Shown here in pieces: positions 1 through 16,057 of a DNA stretch of 64,000 nucleotides. Position numbers and translations under genes: made by a program. The notes below the pieces were generated by a model. The model saw only the letters and a program-made list of their open reading frames with translations, was not told where the DNA came from and ran no database searches. The first letter of the stretch is position 1, and every line of letters begins with the position of its first letter. This stretch comes from Mastigias papua (lineage: Eukaryota > Cnidaria > Scyphozoa > Rhizostomeae > Mastigiidae): the NCBI GenBank assembly GCA_964019165.1, contig OZ025269.1, positions 17,232,187 through 17,296,186 of the forward strand, read 5' to 3'.

Positions 1-4500
<4,500 letters not shown>

Positions 4501-4537
4501 AGGTTAGGAACTATTACAATGCGTTTGTAGTGCGTAC

Positions 4538-4843
4538 CTGGAAAATCATTGCTACCCAATTCTCTCTCCTAAGAGTGTCTGTGCACTGATTCACTTGCGT
4601 CAATATCTCGCAATTTCTCGTAGATGTCTGATCAGTGTTGTAGCTAATCAATTCACACATATCATTTTGCAAGCACCGATGCGTACATTGAAGTTGACTC
4701 TTCACGGTATACACCATCCTACTTGCAAGTGGACAATCAAATCTCTTGTTGATGAGCACTTCAGATATAAACCCTTTTCTAGAAGCAGCAACTTTGACGA
4801 AAAACCACAAGAGGAAAAAGGGCTTGATTGCCAGCTCATCCAT
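4538..4843 (-). CDS. Possible first exon of a secreted PAN/apple-domain protein
   Basis: The minus-strand frame starts at ATG 4843 and runs about 102 codons to a good splice donor (CAG|GTACGC, GT at 4537-4536). Residues about 8-20 are strongly hydrophobic (FFLLWFFVKVAA), which fits a signal peptide or anchor. The following about 65 residues have the cysteine spacing of a PAN_1/apple domain: a Cys-Pro opening, then C-x3-C-x4-C (QCTHRCLQNDMC), an aromatic-hydroxyl segment (ISYNTD) and a later Cys-Glu-Ile-Leu. PAN domains bind protein or carbohydrate ligands in extracellular proteins. No second exon was found, so this may be a gene start, a domain remnant or a chance match. The plus-strand frame over the same bases is its shadow. 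Confidence 0.45.
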
Positions 4844-5843
4844 GACTGTTTACCAATACTCTACCAGTGTACTAAAGCTGGCAGTGCTATTGCCTCACAA
4901 CAATGATTTACCTGTCATATGTAATTTTTTAGCCCTAGCCTTAGCCATGATCAATCTGTACATGCTGCAATTAATTCCTCGATTACTCGTTTTAGCTTGT
5001 AATGGGCATTACAGGTAGCATTATATACATATGACAACAGATCAGTGGAAAGATTGCCAGGGGGTAACAAAAAGGCCCTGTTTTAGAAGAAATCAATAAG
5101 AATTCGTTTATTAAATATTAAATATTTAGTTTTAATCTGCATTTGATTCCACTTATTGCTATCTGGTTTGATGTAGTTGTTATTAAGGCGATAAATTTGA
5201 GTATGATGGAAGCTGGAAATGAAATGAAAGTGATAAAGTAAGGTAAAATGCGAGCCCTATATCCTGACAGACTACCTAGGGTGCAATCAGGGTAAAGTTT
5301 CCTCGCCTAAAATCCTTTCAAGGGCAACTTCTTCTTATCATGACCTTCTAGCTTTGCCGATTGGATTATGCCACCTGTTCGGAAAGATTTGTTAGTGTTT
5401 CGGCCAAAAAAATCGACTGACTTTGTCGATAAAAAGATCTCTCCCCTGTGATAGCATCATATGGTAGCATGTTGTTTTTCTCTAGAAAAAGGTCTGTAAG
5501 AAAGTACTGCTCGATTGCTCAAAAAGTTTAGACTAGTTTATAAGAGAGTTTTTCGCCCAGTACCATTAAAGCGTTCTTAGCTGTTTTAATGATTTCAGTA
5601 CTGAAGCTTTCTTACGACTTTCTTAGCAAGAAAAGCTGAGTTTGCGTAACAATACAGTGTTGCAGACAGGCATTGTACAACTATAACACTGTACTACATA
5701 GGCTACCGAAAGAAATCTATACATATCAAGTAAAAGCGATGGCTGTCTTGCGTGGCTAATAAAATTTCACAGGTATATTACTTAAAAGTCTGTTGGTACT
5801 ACAGAACTTCACTATAGCACGAAAAAGCGGGAACATTCCTTTA

Positions 5844-5886
5844 GCATACTGAAAGCTTTTTTCGTCCGACACTCGTCAGAGTATGC
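5844..5886 (-). ncRNA. Hammerhead-ribozyme-like motif, type I (intact core)
   Basis: Read on the minus strand: stem I strand GCATACT, core CTGACGA, nine-base stem II region GTGTCGGAC, core GAAA, short A/T stem III with loop AGC, UUC cleavage position, then stem I strand AGTATGC. The two stem I strands pair perfectly over seven bases. Stem II is weak (two G-C/U-A pairs closing a five-base loop). Known type I hammerheads need CUGANGA, GAAA and a UH cleavage site, all present here. Self-cleavage is inferred, not shown. Confidence 0.5.
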
Positions 5887-5893
5887 GACGTTT

Positions 5894-5933
5894 CATACTC
5901 TGACGAGTGTCGGACGACAAAGCTTTCAGTATG
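5894..5933 (+). ncRNA. Hammerhead-like motif, decayed (right arm of copy 1)
   Basis: Same layout as the left-arm motif on the opposite strand: CATACT, CTGACGA, GTGTCGGAC, then GACA, a short stem, and AGTATG. The second core box is GACA instead of GAAA, which should abolish activity. Stem I pairing is kept over six bases. Confidence 0.35.
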
Positions 5934-6054
5934 CTAAAGCAATGTTCCCGCTTTTTCGTGCTATAGTATATTACTTAATAACTTTCCTAGCTCGCGAAAG
6001 TCCAGTTCTTAACTTTTTGAGCAGTCGACTGTTACTTTCGTGTAAGCTGCTTTC

Positions 6055-6740
6055 TTATGAAACAAAGTGTACTGGAATTTTGAGACCTAAGAAAATTGAT
6101 AAGTAGATACACATTTGAAATTCCTCTACTGCAGTATTCAGTCTCTCTTCTCCCACGTTCAGTTGCCTGGTGAGGGTGTTTCTCCGCATGGAGCGGTCTG
6201 ATGCGAGGTCCTCCGAGTGCTGCATGTTGATCTCCAGGACCCTTATGTCTCTTTTGCAAACGTCCCTGAAGCTCAGTTGTGGACGACCAACGTCTCTCTT
6301 GCCAGTCGCCAGTTCTCCGCACAGTACACCTTGGGGATCTTTCCATCCTCCATACGATGAACGTAACCTAGCCAGCGGAGACTGCACTGCCTGAATAGGG
6401 TGAACATGGATGGAAGGTCAGCGTGGGACAGGACTTCCATGTTGGGAATTTTGTATTTCCAGGATATGCCCAAGATGCGGCGTAAGCAGCACAAGTGGAA
6501 AGAGCTCAGTCTCTTTTCCTGCCTGGCATAGGCTATCCGTGTCTCACTCCCATAAAGCAGTGTACTGATGACGCAAGCATTGTAAGCTGCCAGCCTTACC
6601 TTGATAGAGAGTTTGGGGTTCTCCCATACTCTAGTAGTGAGCCGGGCAAGTGTGGTAGCTGAATTTCCTATTCTTTTGTCAATCTCAGTTTCAAGGTTCT
6701 CGGGTTTGTTGTTCAAATTTTTCGTGAATGTCGCCCACAA
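6055..6740 (-). pseudogene. Non-LTR retrotransposon reverse-transcriptase C-terminal fragment, frameshifted
   Basis: On the minus strand a frame from about 6740 to 6340 carries the typical LINE RT thumb and C-terminal segment: TTLARLTTRVWENPKLSIK, LLYGSET, then FHLCCLRRILGISW and LRWLGYVHRMEDG. The match continues in another frame to about 6055 with GELATGKRDVGRPQLSFRD, a region that normally follows directly in these proteins, so there is a frameshift near 6340. The N-terminal endonuclease and the RT active site are missing, so the copy is 5'-truncated and dead. The clade was not determined. Confidence 0.85.
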
Positions 6741-6744
6741 GTAT

Positions 6745-9700
6745 CTGTTCTTCGTCCTTTGCAGCTACAAAAACAGTGCTTTGGATAATAACCTTTTTGT
6801 TTCAAAAAGAAATATCCAGCAATATCCTCTTGTCGAAATGTAACATTTTAAAGGAATGTTCTTCTCTAGCTTACCACGTTGGTTTGCCTTAACTACCTCA
6901 GTATATGCCTATTATAGAGAACCGCTTTAGTGAGCAGCCATAAAGTATCGGAGAAGCCGAGGCGGAGGGAGCTGAGCTGGGGTCTACAATTGTGATGCAT
7001 GTTGGTGCTGGGGTATGAAATTTATAGCAACCTTCAAGGTGGGGAATGAAATAAGATTCAGAATAAGCTGGGTACTTGGGGGATATCGAACTATTATTCA
7101 GGTGTGTAAGGTTTTTAGACTTTTCATTCATCCTAATTGCACAGCTGGGGTAGTATATCGAGTCCTCTGACTCTGGCTCTGGATACCAATCCTAGATGAG
7201 AAAAAACCCTCAACAAGGTTTTCAGTTTCGAATATGTTTGTCTCTGCATACAATCGAAAATTAAGAAGTCAAATTCACATGAGTTCTGTGTAATCGGTGT
7301 AGCAAGTATTTCATAATAGGGTTTTGCTTTGAAGCATACATTGTATATGGTATTATGTCTTGGCACCTTATACATGTTTTGTCTATAACTAAAGGTGTGA
7401 ACTCTTGCGGCACTCGTAGTAAAGCTATTTGCTTGAAAGAGGCCTCAAGAATAAGGGTCGATAAGAACTAGGCCTTGAGGTAGATCCCTTTGCCATGATT
7501 TTTTTAACGTCCAGTAGTATCAAAATGTGCGGTTCTAAAAACTCTGTGTGCACTTCTAGAGAGATATGTGCAAAAATTACGCTGTATACACATTAAGAAA
7601 GATTCTAGTTAAAGTACAATGTTGTCTATACATTGTTCTTCCCAACAAGTATGGCAACAAAATATGCATAATTTCAATGGTTGCTCGTCTGGTGCACGTT
7701 GTTTATGCTTATATGAATCAAATGCTATTCCTCAATATGTTAGGCACGAGAAAAACTGCAATCCTAAATTTTCCTAAAAAGATTCTCTGTTCTTAGTAAA
7801 GGGAAATGTATACTTGATGTGATTTGACTTGAATCATTTTTGTTTCTGGGGCATTTCGGCTGAGAGATATTTTCAATCACAACCTTTGTAACTATTTGTT
7901 AGATTTGTATATTCGTAACAAATATTGCATCTGCCTTGTCTTTATGTTAATCAAATTGTAGCAAGAAAGGATGGTTAGTCGGTTTTTGTATGTTTTTCTA
8001 TAGCTTGTGTTTAAGTAGCCATGTTCTTACTGGCTAAACAATTCTGAACCTGCTAGCTGAGTTAAATCCTTTGAAATTGTTCTACATTTTGAGTACGGTA
8101 GCTACCTTCGGCTGAAGAAGTTGTTTTGTTCTGAAATATCTGACGTCTTAGAATCCTGGTTTAATCCCTGGTTTTAGCAATAAATTTCAACTAAAAAATG
8201 AATTGCAATGATCTATGTTGCTCAAGAAAATTACACCTATTTTCGGCGTTCTTTTAAGTTCAGAGACAAGTAAATATTGACTGCCTTACTTACTCCAACG
8301 AAATTAAACCTTAGAAGTCAGCATATAACTAGGCTGCTCTTGTAATAGCAGTGCATTTAAAACTGTCAGGCTTGTTCCTGCAGTAGGGTATGGGAGACAA
8401 CAGTCCTGTCAGCAAATAACTAAAGTTTGCCATTTCTCTCTGCAAATTGCTTTAATTGTTTGGATTTTAGGATCCAAGAAGAAGAAGTATGTGGTGTTGC
8501 GTAAGGGAAGACTCATAAACTCCCTAAAGTTATAGATACATACAATTTGCCGACAACGTGAACATATAATACTTAAAATTTTAAGCAGATATTCTTTAAT
8601 CATGGGAGTCAAGTGCATTTTGTCCATAAATCATAGGTCCTACACATCCCTAATGAAAATTCTAGGAACTGCTCTGAATACAGTAGCTCACTTTCCATTA
8701 GAAAATATCTCCAGATAAACTTTGCACTCACACCAAAGACGTATCGATATTTCAAGTATTGGGAGGGGGGGTTGGTATCGGAACTTGTAGCCCGAATTTT
8801 CCTAGCAAATTTTATGTCCAAGTTCAATTCAAAATGCTAAGTGTAAGAGATTTGTTCTCGTGTTTTGGATCATAATAATTTAAAGTTGTTCGTCTTATAT
8901 TTAGGTGTGGAAAAACATCTTCCAACTCGACATATTCCAGATAAATATGCTGTAGTTCTGAAAATATGCAGAAATTTTCTCATATTTAGGATATGTTGGG
9001 GGTGTAGCATTCCCACAGCCCCCAGTTGCTACGTCTCTGACTGATATTGTCCCCTCTAAACAATAGAGACAATACAAACCCAATAAATATTATTGAGCTA
9101 CTTAGTTATTCTACTATTTGTTTACTACACTGATACTAGGAAAAATGATCCGATGCACTTGGGTCACTTGGTTCAGACTAGCAAAAGTATAGGAGTCCCA
9201 GGGTATGAAATTTTATTCAAGTCTAAAATGATGAGCATGAAATTTTGGAAAATTTTCGGTTCGTATTAAGAACATGGAAAATTGTACTTCCCATCAAATG
9301 AAAGGTCATATACCATTTCCCTAAAACAGGCGCATTTATACAACATCATTTAAAACCATGAGGAGACAACCTCTCAACATGTTGTAGTAAGTTCCTAAGT
9401 AAGGTTTCTAATCATGGCCCCATTCAGGTGCCTCGCCGTCAGCCTGGTCCCCAGAGGAATTATTGGGATCACATCTTTTCAAAAATAGGGAAACGCCCCA
9501 TTTAAGCATAGAGATTAACTCATTTTTGATAGAAAGCGATCGATGATTTCATTGGTATGCGTGTGAGAAACTTCAATAACCTTTCTTGCAATTTTGGACG
9601 AATCTGACTTTCCACAGTTTCAAAATTGTGGGGGGGGGTATTTACCAGCTTATGCAAACCCTTGGGTCCTCATCTGCGTTGTAGCTATTGGGAAGAAGCG

Positions 9701-12690
9701 AAGTAAGATCAAAGCAAGATCGGGACTGACATTGGGTGTGATACAGCTGTGCATTGCAGCCCTTCTCAGAGTAAGTCAAAAATGAGAAACAACTCAAATT
9801 GACCTACTTTGGTGACAGAGAGCAATACTTGCGAAGTATTACGGTTTCCAACCAAGTGGTTGATTGCAAAGCAGTTTTTTTCGTTGATGGGATTTGCAGG
9901 TACTGCCCCAGGTTATCTTTGGTAAGGAGACTAAAATTTTGAGGTACAATTTGCGCATGTTCTGCTCTCTAACACATTGTTTCAGTCTTTTCACGCACGT
10001 GGGACTTGCTGAAATGCTGCATCAAGGGAGGTATGCAGAAAGAAACATACAGGTCTGTTTTACGCTGATGGGAGAACATACACTTCGATTGCACTTCAAT
10101 TCAACTTTGATTTTGAAATTCGACAAGATAGCTTGTAAAAGTCCTTGAAAAATGTTCATAGCAAAATATTCTCTGATCCCTGGATAGTTCAAAGTCCCCT
10201 TGTTCCTTTTTATTAATTCTGGTCATGTTCCCTTGTTCCCTGGATATATTTTACATGTTCACCTGTTCCCTGGAACCCCTAAACGACCCTCTTGAATGTG
10301 CATTTGCATCCACTTAAAATCGTGTCAGGTGGTGAAAGTTTTATAACTATGTCTTTAATTGGGATCCCATATATATCTTTCCGTTAAGACTAAGGCTACT
10401 GTTTACTAAGGCATTTAGGATCTATGAATCTGAAAATAACATTTTACTTCCACTTGTACTATCTATACAGAAACCACAGTCCCATGTACTCTTTCGGTGG
10501 GAGGTCACAAAAAGCCACTTAGCATCCACTCTGTATTCCTTTTGTGGAGAGTTTCAAAGGTTTGAAGGTTAGGTATGTACTGTATAATAGTAATGCATAT
10601 GGTAAATCAAATCCGAACCCCTAGTTAGTTCTCCCCATATACCTGAACTTTGACTAGCGGTAATATTGTATCAATGGTTGAATCCAGTAATGGTTAGCTT
10701 TTACATAAATATATCTTACATTATTTCTTTTCTATCAAGTAGCCCTAAATGACAGTTCAAGGTTAGCTATTTTACTGAGACGTATATTTGTACTTAGTTC
10801 ATGTGCATCTTGTTGGCTCTTTAAAAGCCACCTCCATTTCTAGCGTCCAGCGAACACCATTGTGTGCACTGATAAAACGGTTTTGCCCACTGATCAAATG
10901 TCTTTGTACAGCGATAAATAATAAAAGCGAGCAATGATTAAAACAACTTTACTCCTAAGAAGTTTGTCCATATGGCCTTTGCAGCAAAGGCATGTTGAAA
11001 GCTCCAGAAACATCATTCCTTCTGATTAAATTCAATAAATGTGAAGACAATGAAAGCGTTGTAGACCGAAAAATACTCTTTATCAGTATAACTGGTTCAT
11101 TTGATCGTATTGTTTTGATTTGTATTTAATTGTGATGTGAGCGAGTTATTCCAATAGAACTGAAGTTCCATTCCACCTTAAGGCTAAACAATAGCATAAA
11201 GATGTCTCAAACTGGAAGAGATGAGGCGAAGGATTAAATCTGTTATGAATGATTATGTGCCAATTGTTGAATCATGAGATGCAAATTAAACAAAGCGAGA
11301 AAACGCTTCGCAAAAAATATCACAACGAAAAATCTTTGAGCTGCTTTTGAGTACCGGATAAATGTCCCCCCGCTCCCCCCGTTTGAAAGTTTTGAAATTC
11401 TTTCCAACCCCCCCCCCCAGGTAACCAGGCAGGCAGTTATTTGATAATCGCTTGCGATTTAACTATAATTGTCTATACCTTGCTTTTCATTGGCACATCT
11501 TGATTAGTCGGTCGTTTCAAGTTGTTCCTCGAAATATCAATTTCATCTACTATCCAATCACCCTATTTGCTCTAACACCCCTAGTATTAATGTTCAGAAT
11601 AGTTATCAATCCCCCGTTTATTCCCACCCTCCCAATTATTATTCGGTATTCAAGAGTGCCTCGTTGTTACGATAAAGTTTATCTTCTTGCAACAAGGTGA
11701 CCAAATTCGTGAATAGCTATTCAAGAAATGAAGCAACAGAGTCCATGATATTTGCATACATTACAGCCAAACTATTTTAAGTCTGATCAGTCTTCGGACC
11801 TGATAAAGTAGTCTGGCATACACGAATGTCCGACTTACCGGGAAGTCCATGTCCTCCGAGAACTTATATGGGGCTCGGATCAAATTGGAAAAAACGGGGC
11901 CACTAATGACATCATTATAAAATTTATCCATTAGCTGGGTAACACTTGTTGTATCTTTGAGCGAAGAGGGGTGGAAAAGCCACCTCCAATTATGGTGCAA
12001 TTTTTCACAACTTGGAGGGCTTTTGACCATAATTGTGGACATTCTATTAATATTCAAGTGCCTTCTACGAGCTTTTACTGGCCTCTACACCATCTGAAAG
12101 TAAGAAGTTCATTAGCTGTGACATGTTTCACACTTGCTATTGATATCAAGATGAAAAATCCGATATAAACCGTGCAGCTGATACCGTGGTGTTTTAAACC
12201 CGACTTCAAAAAAGTATCTGGTTACTGCCCACCTTCTAAACAGAAGATTCCGGTAGGGTGACAGGACAGAGTGGAAAGCCGGCTAATTTGAAATGCGGGA
12301 CCTTCAATGCTATGTGGACTAATGCAGGCATCTCTTATGGGAGAACACAGCTGAGTTCATATGAGACGGAGAATTTAGGCATAGATAACTTTCCATCCTG
12401 AATGTTACGGCAGAAAGAGGAAATTTAAAAATAGTTGAAAGAAGACAAAGTTAATGTTCAAAATTATCATAAAATAAGTCCTTGTAAGCATCTAAAGTGT
12501 TAGCATACGAGGTATGATGTTATAGTCAATAGAACTTAACCTATCTCTGATACCTTCGATGTCTTTACTGGCAATAACAGTACACTTGGTAGTACACGCT
12601 TTTTTATAAGGAACCACTTTATAAGGAACCTACATTTCTAATGCCAAAATATTTAGAGAACCTATTATAGCCGTAAACAATAAAGAATAA
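6745..12690. other. Gene-poor repeat-derived stretch
   Basis: No supported gene on either strand. Short homopolymer tracts occur (G-rich near 8765 and 9632, C-run near 11407). Fragments resembling a short repeat with CTCAAGGCCTAGTTCTTA lie near 7441-7480, and TATAAGGAACC-type sequence near 12605-12640. Open frames of 60-98 codons (for example 7566-7796, 9894-10148, 11761-12057) have no recognised homology or consistent splice signals. Confidence 0.45.
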
Positions 12691-13089
12691 GAGGGCCTTC
12701 ACATGAGAAATTTCAGACCGGTTTGAAACTCACGCCGGCCTAAGTTCAGTTCGGTGTGTGGTCAAATCCCTCTGAATGTTCACAAGAGTAAGATGAATTG
12801 AAACTCACGCCGCCCTGAGTTTCAATTCGGGTTTTCAAGCCGGTCTGAAATTTCAAGTCGGCGTGAAATTTCATGTGAATGCGATTTTGTCAAACCGGCG
12901 CGAAGTGAACCCTCAAAGTCAATACTGAGCTGCATCCTGGAAAACGTAGTATTGTTGTTGGTGTTGCGTGATTCGAATTCAAGCCGATTTGAAATATCCA
13001 TGTGAATGTAAAGGAATAAGCCCACCCGAAATGAACACAAGCCGGCGTGATTTTCAAACCAGTCTGAGATTTCTCACGTGAAGGCCCTC
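12691..13089. mobile_element. TIR MITE with TAA target duplication (PIF/Harbinger-like)
   Basis: About 399 bp bounded by roughly 45 bp inverted repeats that begin GAGGGCCTTCAC and end GTGAAGGCCCTC. Each end is flanked by TAA (12688-12690 and 13090-13092), the three-base TWA-type duplication typical of PIF/Harbinger. The interior is built of GAAACT/AGTTTC and GCCGGCGTGA-type repeats. There is no transposase frame. Confidence 0.75.
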
Positions 13090-13092
13090 TAA

Positions 13093-13230
13093 GGTGAATT
13101 GAAACTCATGCCTCCCTGAGTTTCATTTCGGCTGTTCAAAGCGATTTGAAACTTCAAGTCGGTGTGAAATTGTCATATGAACGCGACTTTTCAAACTGGG
13201 GCGAACTGAACAAGCCATACTGCATCCTGG
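13093..13230. repeat. Diverged partial copy of the interior of the preceding MITE
   Basis: This stretch follows the order and wording of 12792-12945 with many substitutions: TTGAAACTCA, CCCTGAGTTTCA, GAAACTTCAAGTCGG, GTGAAATT, and CTGCATCCTGG. It is a second, older partial copy in direct orientation immediately beside the complete element. Confidence 0.6.
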
Positions 13231-13387
13231 GATGGAATTATGAAAGCAAAATGTCTCATTAGTCTTAAGTTATGGCCAAAATTAAAGGCATAATTCAGAA
13301 CTTCAATGTCTACTTGTATCTGTACCACATGTATGGCGCTAAATTTGGAGTGAAAATTAAGGAATTGTTAAAGAACTTTCAGTATTA

Positions 13388-14081
13388 CAGTGGAATCCCA
13401 ATACAACGAACTCTGAATGGAACCAGAAAATAGTTCGCTATATCGGGAGTTCGCTATATCGGGAGTTCGCTAAACCGGTAGAAACGTGTTTAATAGGTTT
13501 TTTCTCAGTACATGCCTCAAAAACCCTTCCTTGAGCTTGTTTAGGCTATCCCCAACTTCTGTGCATATTTTACTCGAAAAAAGCAAGCTGAATTCAAAGA
13601 TGAAAATCTCTTTTCTTCTGTTCTTATGCTTATGTTCCTCTTATAATTTTTGTCTTTGTTTTTGTGTTCGTGCTTTTCTTGATACACAAGCGACCATGAC
13701 CAGCCGCCCTCTATCGGCATATTGAAAAGCGTCCAGTCGCAAATCCCCTTCTCTAGTACACAAGGATCGTCTCATGTATGTCTTGTCTGTGACAATATTG
13801 AATCCCCCCCACTCCCGAGAGAAGGTGGTAAATGAACACAGGAAATAAATAAATAAAATTAATAAATGAAAAATTTATGAGAGGTTCGTGATAACGAGGT
13901 TAATTATGATGAAGGAGCCTGAAATTTGGTTCGTTATAACGAGAGTTCGTTATATCCCGGGTTCGTTATACCAAGAGAATTTATAAGGAGTTTGTTAAGC
14001 AGAATCCAAGGGATCAAACATTTGGCTAGTTATATCGGGAGGTTCGTTGTATCCAAGGTTCTTTATATCTGGATCCCATTG
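13388..14081. mobile_element. pogo/Tigger-like DNA transposon remnant 1
   Basis: Ends are inverted repeats of about 24 bp, CAGTGGAATCCCAATACAAC on the left and its diverged partner on the right, each flanked by TA (13386-13387 and 14082-14083). Subterminal direct repeats of the type GTTCGCTATATCGGGA and GTTCGTTATA crowd both ends, as in Tc1/mariner-pogo/Tigger families. The interior has no recognisable transposase. Confidence 0.7.
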
Positions 14082-14165
14082 TACTTGCCGGGTATGGAAT
14101 GCCAGCTGGTACGAGAATCTTGTATGTCATTGTTGAAGTTGTAAGCAGTCTGCGGGAATGGTTTA

Positions 14166-14312
14166 GGGACCGTTCACATATTTATTATGTCATCACTTTT
14201 TGGCCATTTTAGATACCCCTCCATCATGTAATCAAACGTAATAATTGCTTTGATACCCTCTTCTGTATTATGTCATCATTTGCTTTACCCCCACCCCCCA
14301 TCTTGAACAGAA
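14166..14312. mobile_element. Truncated MITE, same family as 15985-16391
   Basis: Begins TTA then GGGACCGTTCACATA, followed by TTATTATGTCATCA, a CCCCTCCATCATGTAATCAAA block and a GTATTATGTCATCA block. The copy near 16 kb has the same order. The right terminus is not recognisable. Confidence 0.5.
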
Positions 14313-14812
14313 GTCATAATGGAGTATAGTGGTGATATTCAAAGTACATCAGAATGTCATGCTTATGCTATATTCAATATTATTCAAACTGTCTCGATTG
14401 CCAGTGTAAATGATCTAACAACTGGTCTAACATTTGATCTGACGTCTGGTTTCAAAAATTAGTATATGTCTGCCAAGTGTGGGAACAAATCTGACTGTCT
14501 CCCTGACATTCAGCCTATCATCTGTTCTTTGGCTGAGATCGAATCAGTTTTGATTTACAATCAAATACCATACATGAAAGCTTGGCGGGAACAAAGAACT
14601 CAGTGCATATTCGTGCATCAAGCAATGTTAGGCATGTGTGCAAACTATCTAACATGTAAACCAGCATATGGAGAATAGTGAAATCTTGAGCCGAATATTT
14701 TGTCTTGATCAAACACCCCCAACCTTGCAGAACAAAATGATCTGATGTTTTTCATGACATAATATATCAAATGTTATAATATATATCATTTGCATGTGCC
14801 TTAGCATACATA

Positions 14813-15812
14813 CAGTCTGCTCTCGATAAGTGGAACCCCGGATAAGTGGAACTTTCGTTTAGTGGAACCAACTTCTCCGGTTCCTTTGATGTGCATTAAC
14901 AAACCCTTCTTATTTCATTCGGATAAGTGGAACCCTCGATAAGTGGAACCCTTGATAAGTGGAACCATCTTATGGTCCCATGAGAAATAGTTATTCACAT
15001 AAATGATCCAAAAATCATCTGAAGTACGTTCGAATTATTTTTGTCAATACATTCTTTATTCGAATATTCTTGTGAACATTCGATTACTATCGAGCAGTAA
15101 AAACAAAGAAAAAACAGCAGTCACAGTTAAAAATGGCAGCTGTGCAGTCTTCAAAACGAAGGCTTGCCTGTTTAACTATAGTCAACAAATACAAGGCTTA
15201 AAAAGAATGGTGTTGCTAAAAAGCTGAAATATTTGAAGCAGTTGAAGGAAACAATGCTTCTAAAAAGTGAAAAAGAATGGCCTGTGACATAAGAGGAGTT
15301 GAACTCTGCCGTTTGTAAATGGCTGAAAACTGCAAGATACAGCACTATTCCTATCAGCTGTAGTAGGTTTAAAGAAAAAGCTCTAGAGTTTGCAAAATCA
15401 TTAGAACTCAACGACTTTCATGCTTCTGATGGATGGGTGAGTCGACGGAAGAAGCGATTGAATGTTAGTTTCAAAACTGAATTTCCAGATTAAGTGAAAA
15501 GGAACTTTCACAAACTCTAAAGCAAGTGTGTAAAATAAAAGATTATTTTGCATAACTACATTACTTTAATAATAATCATCATATGGAACATAAACACTTA
15601 TAAAGCCTTTTCTTTTGTTCCTTTCAGTGCCTTTTATTTTTCGTAAATGCCCCGTTCTCGAGAGAAATCAGACAAGGGAGAAGTTCGATAAGTGGAACCT
15701 TTTTCAATTTCATGGAGGTTCCGCCTATCGAGCAATTCGTATAAGTGGAACATTCGATAAGTGGAACCATCTTTTCGGTCACGTGGAAGTTCCACTTATC
15801 GAGAGTAGACAG
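14813..15812 (+). mobile_element. pogo/Tigger-like DNA transposon remnant 2
   Basis: 1.0 kb element with TA on both sides (14811-14812, 15813-15814). The left end is CAGTCTGCTCTCGATAAGTG and the right end its near-perfect inverted partner. GATAAGTGGAAC-type subterminal repeats occur at both ends, a hallmark of Tigger/pogo elements. It contains the broken transposase segment described separately. The DDE catalytic half is missing, so it is an internally deleted copy. Confidence 0.85.
15133..15493 (+). pseudogene. Tigger/pogo transposase N-terminal remnant (CENP-B-type HTH)
   Basis: The frame ending at 15493 reads as the second helix-turn-helix of Tigger/CENP-B proteins (HTH_Tnp_Tc5): a Trp-led start (VCKWLKTARYSTIPIS), FKEKALEFAKSL, then FHASDGWVSRRKKRLNVS, which corresponds to the family's FKASNGWLxRFKKRHxI. 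Upstream, from ATG 15133, other frames hold a basic N-terminal stretch interrupted by stops and frameshifts. The domain binds transposon ends in active relatives. Here it is a fossil. Confidence 0.8.
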
Positions 15813-16057
15813 TACTGACAGTTTGAAACAAAAGTAACACATGTTATTCTCTAAAAAGCAATTGGTTGGATAGGTTCATATTACACAGCTTGAATTAACA
15901 AAGATCATGTACAATTTACAGTACTTACAACTGCACGCATAATGAGAAGTGCATGAAGTTTAGAGGTGTGAAGAGATGAACTAAGAAACGCCATTTATTT
16001 ATGTCATCCTACCACTTCACCCCCCCCCCTCCATCGTAATCAAACATAAGCATTTCT

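Larger units (their letters stand above)
5785..5966. mobile_element. Hammerhead-bearing foldback element, copy 1
   Basis: About 182 bp forming an almost complete palindrome around 5887-5893. The left end reads AAAGTCTGTTGGTACTACAG and the right arm ends in GCTATAG. Direct repeats TATATTACTTA lie at 5774-5784 and 5967-5977 and look like a target-site duplication. Each arm contains a hammerhead-like core, intact in the left arm and with GACA replacing GAAA in the right arm. No coding capacity. Related copies lie at 16058, 49244 and 56020. Confidence 0.7.
5512..6027. mobile_element. Non-autonomous TIR element, host of a nested foldback element
   Basis: Terminal inverted repeats of about 21 bp with two mismatches face each other: CGATTGCTCAAAAAGTTTAGA at 5512-5532, and its reverse complement form at 6006-6027. 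There is no transposase frame between them. The foldback element at 5785-5966 lies inside it. Superfamily not assigned; target duplication not resolved. Confidence 0.5.

Noticed and set aside
4595..5018. Plus-strand frames of 90-103 codons
   Set aside because: Shadows of the minus-strand PAN-like frame; no recognised homology.
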